NCBI GenBank assembly: GCA_030626685.1
Contig: DAOUTL010000010.1
Coordinates: 1 to 16,375 of the forward strand
Reading direction: 5' to 3'
Length of the DNA: 16,375 bases
Origin: Candidatus Bathyarchaeota archaeon
GTDB lineage: Archaea; Thermoproteota; Bathyarchaeia; Bathyarchaeales; Bathycorpusculaceae
Part shown: piece by piece, positions 8,325 to 14,047 of the stretch
Layout of the letters: every line of letters begins with the position of its first letter
Position numbering within the stretch: the first letter of the stretch is position 1
The notes under the pieces: model-generated
What the model saw: the letters and a program-made list of their open reading frames with translations, nothing else
Told to the model about the DNA's origin: nothing
Databases searched by the model: none
Made by a program: the position numbers and the translations under genes

Positions 8325-9122
8325 TCAAGCTGTCCCACCACCATCAACTACCAAAATTGCCCCAGTCACCCAACTGGAAAGGTCACCAGCAAGATAAAGA
8401 ACTGCATTGGCAACATCTTCAGGACGACCAACACGATTAATGGGTCTGTTAGCGGCTTCTTTCATAAATTTATCAATGTCTTCGCCTAATTGAACCGCTT
8501 CGCTACGCAAAAGTGGGGTATCAATATCCCCTGGACAAACACAGTTTACCCTTATACCCTGTCTTCCATGGTCAATTGCCATAGCACGAGTAAGATTCAT
8601 AACCCCACCTTTAGAGGCACAGTATGCTGCTGCTTTTGGACCACCCTTTAACCCCCAACCTGAACCGATATTTATTATGCTTCCTCCACCACTTTTTATC
8701 ATATATGGAATGACGTAGTGAGAGACTAAGTATGTTCCCTTCAGGTTTACTCCTAAGACAAAGCTCCATTCTTCTTCGGTCAGTTCAACGATGTCTTTAC
8801 GTATAATTACCCCAGCACTGTTAACAAGGATGTCAATCTTGCCGAAGTCCTCATATACCTTTTCCACCGTTTTTTTACACTTAGAACTTGAAGTTACGTC
8901 ACATTTGTAGAACCTCGCATTTCCTCCAAGTTTTTTAATTTCCTTAGCTGCTTCTTCCCCTTTTGCTTCATTGATGTCCAGTATAGCAACACTAGCCCCT
9001 ACTTCCACAAAGCGTTTTGCTATTGCAAAACCAATACCTGAGGCTGCCCCCGTAACAATTGCCACTTTCCCTTTTAAAGAAATGAGTTCCAAAACTTTTT
9101 CACTAATCTCCATACAATCCAT
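8325..9122 (-). CDS. SDR-family oxidoreductase (classical, probably NAD-dependent)
   Basis: A classical short-chain dehydrogenase/reductase of about 265 residues. From the ATG at 9122 it shows the glycine motif TGAASGIG (24-31), Asp49 at the end of strand 2 (favouring NAD over NADP), NSAG (101-104), Asn126, and the catalytic Ser154, Tyr167 and Lys171 (YCASK). The C-terminus WVTGAILVVDGGGTA is typical of the 3-oxoacyl-ACP reductase/gluconate 5-dehydrogenase subgroup. The substrate is not readable. An upstream ATG at 9134 abuts the AGGAG (9139-9135) directly; the ATG at 9122 lies 12 bases from it and is preferred, though neither spacing is ideal. It leads the probable operon SDR, gcvPA, gcvPB, ATP-NAD kinase, so it may act on a product or precursor of the P-protein substrate. 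Confidence 0.92.
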   Translation of the reverse strand: MDCMEISEKVLELISLKGKVAIVTGAASGIGFAIAKRFVEVGASVAILDINEAKGEEAAKEIKKLGGNARFYKCDVTSSSKCKKTVEKVYEDFGKIDILVNSAGVIIRKDIVELTEEEWSFVLGVNLKGTYLVSHYVIPYMIKSGGGSIINIGSGWGLKGGPKAAAYCASKGGVMNLTRAMAIDHGRQGIRVNCVCPGDIDTPLLRSEAVQLGEDIDKFMKEAANRPINRVGRPEDVANAVLYLAGDLSSWVTGAILVVDGGGTA

Positions 9123-9313
9123 TTCTTTAATCATCTCCTAGATAGTGCGTAGCTGAAGAAGAGACGCAGAAGCGTTGCGTTTGAGGAAGTCTCGGTTAAA
9201 TGAATATCAGTAGTACTACAAATGGAGAATAGCGAGCAAGCAAACGAGACAATTTGCACAGTTTTCACAGCGGCTCCCTCAACCTATTACTTTGTAACTT
9301 TGCCTTTGTAATG

Positions 9314-9337
9314 CTTTTAATTCGAGAAAATTAAAAG
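9314..9337. repeat. Perfect 9-bp inverted repeat over a TATA-like box
   Basis: CTTTTAATT (9314-9322) and AATTAAAAG (9329-9337) are perfect reverse complements around a 6-base spacer, followed by TTTTTC. The right arm lies where a TATA box for the aminotransferase remnant (TTG at 9374) would be, about 40 bases upstream. It could be an operator or a terminator-like hairpin. The rest of 9135-9373 shows no gene. Confidence 0.5.
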
Positions 9338-9373
9338 TTTTTCTTTCTACGTACCATTCTAGGAGTGATTTGT

Positions 9374-9685
9374 TTGAGCATGCTTGAAAGACCGAAAATT
9401 TTGACTCCTATACCGGGTCCAAAGGCAAAAGAAGTCATAGAGAAACATCATAAGTATATCGCGACCACAACAAACGACCCCCCACTTATGCGCCCTTAGT
9501 TATAGAGGGCGGTGAAGGCGTTTGGTTTAAGGATGTTGACGGCAACGTTTTCCTCGATTTTTCCAGCGGTATAAGCGTGTTAAACGCCGGAATTAGAAAC
9601 CGGGAGGTTCAAAAGGTCATAGAGGAACAATTGAAAAAGATTTGGCAGGAGAAGGAGAAGGAAGACTTGAGCTTGACTATCCAAC
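9374..9685 (+). pseudogene. Class III aminotransferase remnant (N-terminal end only, frameshifted)
   Basis: From TTG 9374 (AGGAG at 9361-9365, spacing 8) the frame reads MSMLERPKILTPIPGPKAK, the characteristic opening of archaeal class III (4-aminobutyrate/ornithine-type) aminotransferases. It continues to IATTTNDPPL and breaks at 9486-9488. Restoring one T gives YAPLVIEGGEGVWFKDVDGN and then FLDFSSGISVLNAG, the next conserved block. After EEQLKKI (about 9645) the match is lost and a stop follows at 9687. Only about 95 of an expected 430 or so residues remain, so the PLP-lysine domain is gone. This is a relic with at least one frameshift and a large internal deletion. Further debris may extend to about 9770. 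Confidence 0.85.
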
Positions 9686-9691
9686 GGTAAC

Positions 9692-10573
9692 ATGTACATC
9701 ATTTCCGTTCTATCAAGGGCATTCTTTAGTGCGTTCTCTCATACAAAAACAAAAGTTAAATCTCAAGTAGATAAAGTAAAACTGAAGGAGGTGACTGAAA
9801 TAGCAAGATATGAAGATCTTAAAGACAAAAGAGCGGTAATTACGGGAGGTGCAAGTGGAATCGGGCTTGCAACTGCTAAGCGTTTTCTTAAGGAAGGCTC
9901 TAAGGTCATAATAATAGATGTGAATAAGGAGGCTCTTGATAAAGTGTTATTGGATAACCCAAGTCTGGACGGTGGAGTAAGGGCGGATGTTAGTAATCTT
10001 GAGGATGTTTCACGAGCATTTAAGGAAGTGGATAAACTAATGGGCGGCATAGATGTTTTAATATCTAATGTAGGTATAAGCCTCCGTAGATCTTTTTTGG
10101 AAACAAGTTACGAGGAATGGAATAGGGTTCTCAGTGTAAATCTGGATGGAATGTTCCTTTGTGCAAAAGAGGCAATCAAACGTATGAAAATGCAACGTTC
10201 AGGAGTCATCCTATTTACAGCATCAACAAACGGCATAGAAGGTCATCCTCTCTATGCTGCTTATAACGCTTCCAAAGCAGGCGTTATTCTCTTGGCAAAG
10301 ACTCTTGCTCTTGAGTTTGCACCTTGGCTTAGAGTCAATGCAGTTTGTCCAGGGTATGTACTTACCCCGATGCAAAAGGCTGAATATACTCCAGAAATGA
10401 TGGAAGAGGTGAATAAAACAATTCCATTGAGACGTCACGCTAAACCAGAAGAAGTTGCTGCGTTATTTGCGTTTCTGTCGTCGTCAGAAGCAGAATACAT
10501 TACTGGGCAGTGTATCGTAATTGATGGTGGAGAAACAGCAGGAAGATACAGTGTAGTAAAAATACAAAAATAA
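9692..10573 (+). CDS. SDR-family oxidoreductase, second copy (true start probably about 9791-9800)
   Basis: The open frame from the ATG at 9692 gives 293 residues, but the SDR fold begins only at about residue 38 (RYEDLKDKRAVITGG). Motifs, numbered from that ATG, are TGGASGIG (51-58), Asp76 after strand 2 (NAD preference), SNVG (125-128, Val for the usual Ala), Asn150, and the catalytic Ser178, Tyr191 and Lys195 (YNASK). The C-terminus YITGQCIVIDGG is typical, followed by a 14-residue tail. A perfect ribosome-binding site, GGAGGTGA (9787-9794), lies just before ATA 9800 in frame; GTG 9791 overlaps it. Residues 1-36 look like translated aminotransferase debris. The core probably starts at 9791 or 9800 and would be about 257-261 residues. 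The substrate is unknown. It is related to, but clearly different from, the SDR at 8325-9122. Confidence 0.9.
   Translation: MYIISVLSRAFFSAFSHTKTKVKSQVDKVKLKEVTEIARYEDLKDKRAVITGGASGIGLATAKRFLKEGSKVIIIDVNKEALDKVLLDNPSLDGGVRADVSNLEDVSRAFKEVDKLMGGIDVLISNVGISLRRSFLETSYEEWNRVLSVNLDGMFLCAKEAIKRMKMQRSGVILFTASTNGIEGHPLYAAYNASKAGVILLAKTLALEFAPWLRVNAVCPGYVLTPMQKAEYTPEMMEEVNKTIPLRRHAKPEEVAALFAFLSSSEAEYITGQCIVIDGGETAGRYSVVKIQK
9787..9794 (+). promoter_or_regulatory. Strong Shine-Dalgarno pointing at a non-canonical ATA codon
   Basis: GGAGGTGA fully matches the archaeal 16S rRNA anti-SD. The codon at the usual distance (8 bases from GGAGG) is ATA 9800, in frame with the SDR. GTG 9791 is in frame but lies inside the site. 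Confidence 0.6.
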
Positions 10574-10735
10574 GCTCTTCGAAAGCTTTATGCTGGAGTA
10601 ACACCGCGCGCACCTATTCTCTACGCAACCGCTTTATGATAAATACTTTCTCAATGTTCTTTCTCTCTTCCGTATTCTTAGCACGTTCGAAGCGCCCACC
10701 TAACAGACGCTAATCGCATCGTCCATTCCGAGGCA

Positions 10736-10801
10736 ACCTAAGGTTTGCCAAGCTCAGGCTTAACCCCAACCTGTAGCCTGAGAGTGGCTTCCTCCTTAGG
10801 T
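10736..10801. ncRNA. Candidate structured RNA: nested three-part stem
   Basis: Three nested perfect arms pair in register: ACCTAAGG (10736-10743) with CCTTAGGT (10794-10801), GCCA (10747-10750) with TGGC (10785-10788), and CTCAGGCT (10753-10760) with AGCCTGAG (10775-10782). They enclose a 14-base C-rich loop. Between the two inner stems lies a symmetric AG/AG internal loop, and between the two outer stems an asymmetric one. That makes 20 base pairs in 66 bases. No T-run follows on the plus strand, so a simple terminator is unlikely. It fits a small RNA domain or a palindromic element; which strand is transcribed is not evident. It matches no RNA family I recognise. Confidence 0.45.
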
Positions 10802-10828
10802 ATTTCAGCTAGATGTATGGGAAGTAAA

Positions 10829-10895
10829 TTAACAGCTTTTTTCTATCGAAAACTAGTCTTCATCGTTCATTAAGAAAATGCCTAAAGGCTGTTAA
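10829..10895. repeat. Inverted repeat, 8-bp arms 51 bases apart
   Basis: TTAACAGC (10829-10836) pairs perfectly with GCTGTTAA (10888-10895). The left arm is followed by a run of six T. Within the right half, GCC-TAAA-GGC forms a minor hairpin. This may be a chance palindrome in A/T-rich DNA. Confidence 0.3.
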
Positions 10896-11028
10896 AAGAA
10901 GGTCTTACAGTATGCAATGTCTTTATCAACAACAGCACCATTTAAGCATATTATGTACTAATACATTAAATTTTGAGATAAAGAGCATAAGATTTGTTGA
11001 AAATCAATGATTTTGTGGCGAAATAGGC

Positions 11029-11040
11029 AAAATATATAAT
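11029..11040 (+). promoter_or_regulatory. TATA-like box for the membrane protein gene
   Basis: AAAATATATAAT lies about 55-60 bases before the ATG at 11095 and predicts a transcript start near 11060. AGGTG at 11081-11085 would be the ribosome-binding site, with a spacing of 9. Confidence 0.55.
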
Positions 11041-11094
11041 TGTGCTCTAAGTTCTTTTGCTTCATTATGCTTCACTAGTTAGGTGTAGGCGTGT

Positions 11095-12171
11095 ATGGCT
11101 TCAAAGAGATTCCAAATCACTTGGAAAACCATTCTCTTACCAGCGTTGGGTCTGTTGGCTTTCTTCCTATACTTATACCTCTTCAATGTAGATATCCCCA
11201 CAATAATTGCCACCGCCCAACGCATTGACCTTACTATTTATTCTTTGGCAATCGTTGCTGTTATTTTTGACACTTTTTTCTTTGCTTTGTCGTGGCGTTC
11301 ATTGCTTAACTTTCTTTCTGTGAAACTTTCTGTTGTGAAATCCTTTCTTTATGTTTGGTTTGGAATTTTTATGGACATAGTGATTCCAGCTGAATCCGTT
11401 AGCGGGGAAATTTCAAGGATATACTTAGTTACAAGGGAGCAAAATGGAACAAGCGGGAAGGTTGTTGCTTCCCTCGTGGCTCATAGGCTCATGGGTATGA
11501 GCATATACATTGTAAGCTTATTCGCAAGCTTATTCATTTTGTTAACTAAAGGACAATCTAATGGAATGGTGTTTAACCTCACATTATTCATAATTGTTAC
11601 AACAACGATTTTTCTGGTGTTGCTGATTTTCTTATGCGTTAAGGAAAAGTGGACACTGAAAATTATTGATGTTGCGATAAGGTTTGTGGAATATGTGGGT
11701 CGAGGACGATGGAAACTGGTGAGTGTTAGAGAAGAAGTTGTTAAAGCGGCGAGAATGTTTCACAATTCGATGAAACAGTTTGGGCGTGCCCCAAAAAACC
11801 TTTTCACGTCGTTGTTCTTCCAAGTTCTTTCATGGCTTTTCAGCATAGGAGTATCCTATCTCGTATTTTTATCCATAGGATCCCCACTCCACTGGAGTGT
11901 AATAATTCTAACATGCTCACTAGTGGCTGCTGTAAAAGCCATCCCTTTGGGCGTGCCATTTGAGGCTGGACTGCCGGAAATAACCATGTCAACGTTGTAC
12001 ATCATGTTGGGTGTTCAACCAGACATAAGTGCAACAGCAACCATTCTAATAAGAATTTTAACAGTGTGGCTTAGGTTTTTCATAGGGTTTGCGGTGCAGC
12101 AGTGGCTTGGAATTAAGGCGATAACGGGCGCAAACAGTAAAATAGCTATGCCTAAAATGGAAAAAGCCTAA
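11095..12171 (+). CDS. Flippase-like integral membrane protein (UPF0104/LPG synthase TM region, AglD-like)
   Basis: A 358-residue polytopic membrane protein with about eight hydrophobic segments, roughly at 13-32, 46-66, 84-98, 132-150, 160-181, 237-261, 268-290 and 315-337. The PAES and SGEISRIYL pair at 98-111 and GVPFEAGLPE at 286-295 match the two conserved loops of the COG0392 family (lysylphosphatidylglycerol synthetase transmembrane region). Archaeal members, including AglD of haloarchaea, are linked to dolichol-phosphate sugar handling in N-glycosylation or to lipid flipping; the cargo here is inferred only. The C-terminal tail is short and basic. It is probably co-transcribed with the acetyltransferase 38 bases downstream. 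Confidence 0.88.
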   Translation: MASKRFQITWKTILLPALGLLAFFLYLYLFNVDIPTIIATAQRIDLTIYSLAIVAVIFDTFFFALSWRSLLNFLSVKLSVVKSFLYVWFGIFMDIVIPAESVSGEISRIYLVTREQNGTSGKVVASLVAHRLMGMSIYIVSLFASLFILLTKGQSNGMVFNLTLFIIVTTTIFLVLLIFLCVKEKWTLKIIDVAIRFVEYVGRGRWKLVSVREEVVKAARMFHNSMKQFGRAPKNLFTSLFFQVLSWLFSIGVSYLVFLSIGSPLHWSVIILTCSLVAAVKAIPLGVPFEAGLPEITMSTLYIMLGVQPDISATATILIRILTVWLRFFIGFAVQQWLGIKAITGANSKIAMPKMEKA

Positions 12172-12209
12172 ATTTTGCTTTCATCTTATTTTGCTAAAAG
12201 ATGTCTTAG

Positions 12210-12665
12210 ATGGCGGAAGTAACGGTGGAAGAAGCGTCAATTAAACATTTGGATAGACTATATGAAATTGAGATGGAATGTTTTGAAAGTGAAGCCTTTA
12301 CCAGACAGCAAATTGCCTATCTGCTGACCGATTATAATTCTGTGAGTTTAATTGCCGAGGTAGACTGTGAGATTGTAGGCTTTATCATAGGTAAAATGCA
12401 CATAGATGGAAAATCAACGATTGGACACATACTCACGATAGACGTCTCACCTAAACATCGTCGAAGAGGGATTGGACTTAGGCTTTTGGAGGATATTGAA
12501 AGGGTGTTCAGATGTAAAGGTGTGAAAGTCTGTTGTTTAGAAGTACGGGAAGACAACGTTGCAGCGTTAAGCCTTTACCAAAAATTTGGATACAAAAAAG
12601 TTGGAAGACTTAAAAACTATTACGGAAATGCCCACGGAGTATACCTTAAAAAAGTCCTAACCTAA
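12210..12665 (+). CDS. rimI: RimI-like GNAT N-acetyltransferase
   Basis: A 151-residue GNAT protein covering the whole fold. Motif A with the acetyl-CoA pyrophosphate loop is RRRGIG (84-89), preceded by strand 4 (HILTIDVSP). Motif B runs CCLEVREDNVAALSLYQKFG (108-127) and ends in the RimI-type KNYYG (135-139). Archaeal homologues (Ard1/RimI-like) acetylate protein N-termini using acetyl-CoA. No good ribosome-binding site precedes the ATG, and a TAG immediately upstream blocks an earlier start in this frame. Its last 9 bases overlap the end of the convergent PPC-domain gene. Confidence 0.93.
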   Translation: MAEVTVEEASIKHLDRLYEIEMECFESEAFTRQQIAYLLTDYNSVSLIAEVDCEIVGFIIGKMHIDGKSTIGHILTIDVSPKHRRRGIGLRLLEDIERVFRCKGVKVCCLEVREDNVAALSLYQKFGYKKVGRLKNYYGNAHGVYLKKVLT

Positions 12666-13082
12666 CTTCCACAAATTTAATCTGGTTTTTTCGTCAAAAG
12701 TTCTCTGCAATTTTACTCCGACGCCTTCAATTATCACCAGTTCTGCTGTTGCCCCAACATGGGAACCTTTCATTAAGTGACCCCCGAAGGCTTCACCTTT
12801 CACGTTTGAAGCAACTATATGAGGGTGAATCACTATTTCGCCATTCTCATTCACCGCTACATTCCCCGTGCATGAAGCAATTTCCAGAGGGCCTTCCAGT
12901 TCTATGGATCTATATTCTCCTTCCTTGTAGTATCCTAGAACTGCGTTTTTCAAGCTTCCGATTAAGATGAAGACTCCCGCTTTTATTCCGCTTTCCTCAA
13001 CCCTTTTCTTAACTGCTTCAGCTAAGTCTTCATCTTCAAGTATGCGGGAAAAACAGATTTTTCCGACAGTTCCACTTAGCAT
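12657..13082 (-). CDS. PPC domain (DUF296) protein, PD1-like DNA-binding motif family
   Basis: The 141 residues form one PPC/DUF296 domain. The fold's marks are present: IGSLKNAVLGYY (41-52) after strand 2, ELEGPLEIASCTGNVA (61-76), the HPH triplet at 86-88, GEAFGGHL (96-103) and the tail VGATAELVIIEG (109-120). Archaeal and bacterial stand-alone PPC proteins form trimers, and the histidines suggest metal binding. In plants the domain is joined to AT-hooks; the function of the stand-alone form is not settled. The start is ATG at 13082 with AGGAGAG about 7 bases upstream. It shares an A/T-rich promoter region with the divergent small gene at 13203. Confidence 0.92.
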   Translation of the reverse strand: MLSGTVGKICFSRILEDEDLAEAVKKRVEESGIKAGVFILIGSLKNAVLGYYKEGEYRSIELEGPLEIASCTGNVAVNENGEIVIHPHIVASNVKGEAFGGHLMKGSHVGATAELVIIEGVGVKLQRTFDEKTRLNLWKLG

Positions 13083-13119
13083 GTTTATCTCTCCTACATC
13101 AACCTTTTAACACGTCTTT

Positions 13120-13132
13120 CCATTTAAATTTT
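13120..13132. promoter_or_regulatory. Divergent promoter centred on a palindromic TATA
   Basis: CATTTAAATTTT contains the palindrome ATTTAAAT (13122-13129). Read on the minus strand it predicts a start near 13100 for the PPC gene; on the plus strand it predicts one near 13152 for the small basic protein, downstream of the TTG at 13149. Confidence 0.45.
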
Positions 13133-13202
13133 AGCAACTCTGGACCATTTGAAAGTAAACTCTAAAATATTAGGCAATAAACTTTTAACTAGTGGAGAAA
13201 AC

Positions 13203-13466
13203 TTGACTGGTAGAAAATCTAGTGAAACGCAGAGGCTTGTTAAGGCGATTGTGGTTCTTATACACAATACTACTTGGAGATGTGGAAGATTGGAACGGTT
13301 AGTTGTAGGCTATCTTAATAAAAGAACTAAGTGGTTCGGGAAACCTCAGATGGCTGTGGACGACATGATTCGCAATCTCAAGTTAACTGGTAAAAAGAAG
13401 AACGAATTTTTGGACGCTATTAAAAGACTGGAAAGGAGAAATATAATAAGAATCTTGAAAATGTAA
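13203..13466 (+). CDS. Small basic protein, possible winged-helix-like, family not recognised
   Basis: I do not recognise this family. From TTG 13203 it has 87 residues and is rich in Lys and Arg. Predicted helices are roughly 7-21, 27-38, 50-60 and 63-77, followed by a short RNIIRILKM strand, a pattern compatible with a winged helix-turn-helix or other small nucleic-acid-binding fold. A longer version starting at TTG 13149 gives 105 residues. The shorter start is preferred because GGAG (13194-13197) lies 5 bases upstream and the plausible TATA predicts a transcript start after 13149. It is convergent with the HhH protein, 27 bases away. No signal peptide or membrane segment. Confidence 0.6.
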   Translation: MTGRKSSETQRLVKAIVVLIHNTTWRCGRLERLVVGYLNKRTKWFGKPQMAVDDMIRNLKLTGKKKNEFLDAIKRLERRNIIRILKM

Positions 13467-13493
13467 ACCGAAGCGATTGGTTAGGAAGTTCTT

Positions 13494-13937
13494 TTAGGAT
13501 TTTTCAACGAGTTTCTTCGCGTTTCGAATCCATTTTCCGGTGATTTTCGGGGAAATCTTCAATTTAACGGCTAAATCTTTCGCTGAAGCCTTAGCTAAGT
13601 CCTCTACACTGTTGATGCCGAGCGCTTTTAGTTGTTCCGCCCGTTTCTCTCCTATGCCTTTCACCTCTGTAAGTTCCACAACTGTGGGTGCAGCTTCTAT
13701 TGCGGTTTCTGTTTTCTCTTCTTCCACAACCTCTGTGAGTGTTGGCGGGGTTGGTGGTGGTGTTTCAATTGTTGTAGCCTTTGGTTTGGGGCTTTGAGAA
13801 TAGCCTAGTCCGATGAAGAGAAGCCCTATTATAGCGGTTGCAACAGCCCACAACAATTCCACTTGGTAGGCGAATATTATGCCTGTTATGATGAAGAATA
13901 TTATTGCTACCGTGTAGAGGGCATAATCTGAACGCAT
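13494..13937 (-). CDS. Membrane-anchored helix-hairpin-helix protein
   Basis: The 147 residues divide into three parts. Two adjacent transmembrane helices (about 7-23 and 26-45) form an N-terminal hairpin. A Pro/Thr/Glu-rich linker (about 47-87, with TPPPTPPTLTEV) is probably disordered. The C-terminal domain (88-145) has a Rad51-N/RNA polymerase alpha-CTD type helix-hairpin-helix, ELTEVKGIGEKRAEQLKALG, with GIGEKRA as the DNA-backbone hairpin. Both termini would lie on the cytoplasmic side, putting the HhH domain in reach of DNA. The function is unknown; membrane-attached DNA binding is an inference. The ATG at 13937 has TAGGAGA 9-10 bases upstream and a TATA-like box about 40 bases upstream. 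Confidence 0.82.
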   Translation of the reverse strand: MRSDYALYTVAIIFFIITGIIFAYQVELLWAVATAIIGLLFIGLGYSQSPKPKATTIETPPPTPPTLTEVVEEEKTETAIEAAPTVVELTEVKGIGEKRAEQLKALGINSVEDLAKASAKDLAVKLKISPKITGKWIRNAKKLVEKS

Positions 13938-13975
13938 ACTAATTTTCTCCTAACCCTTCTATGTTCTATGGAAGA

Positions 13976-13989
13976 GTTTAAATAATTTT
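13976..13989 (-). promoter_or_regulatory. TATA-like box for the HhH protein gene
   Basis: On the minus strand the block reads AATTATTTAAACTC, 40-50 bases before the ATG at 13937, predicting a transcript start near 13957. Confidence 0.45.
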
Positions 13990-14047
13990 CTGGTGGAAAC
14001 GTGGAAACTTAGTACTTTTATGGCTGTCCCTTGTCGATTTAACCCAT

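Larger units (their letters stand above)
10574..11094. other. 521-base intergenic region without a protein gene
   Basis: No reading frame with coding character is visible on either strand. The left part (10574-10735) is C/T-rich and featureless apart from a tRNA-like GTTCGAA at 10684-10690 without a supporting cloverleaf. The middle holds the hairpin at 10736-10801 and the right part an inverted repeat (10829-10895) and the promoter of the next gene. Confidence 0.6.

Noticed and set aside
8169..8489. Plus-strand open frame of 106 codons overlapping gcvPA and the SDR.
   Set aside because: It is antisense to two confidently identified genes and has no coding character.
10684..10695. GTTCGAAGCGCC resembling a tRNA T-arm.
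   Set aside because: Only the loop and two stem pairs fit; there is no matching acceptor, D-arm or anticodon arm on either strand.
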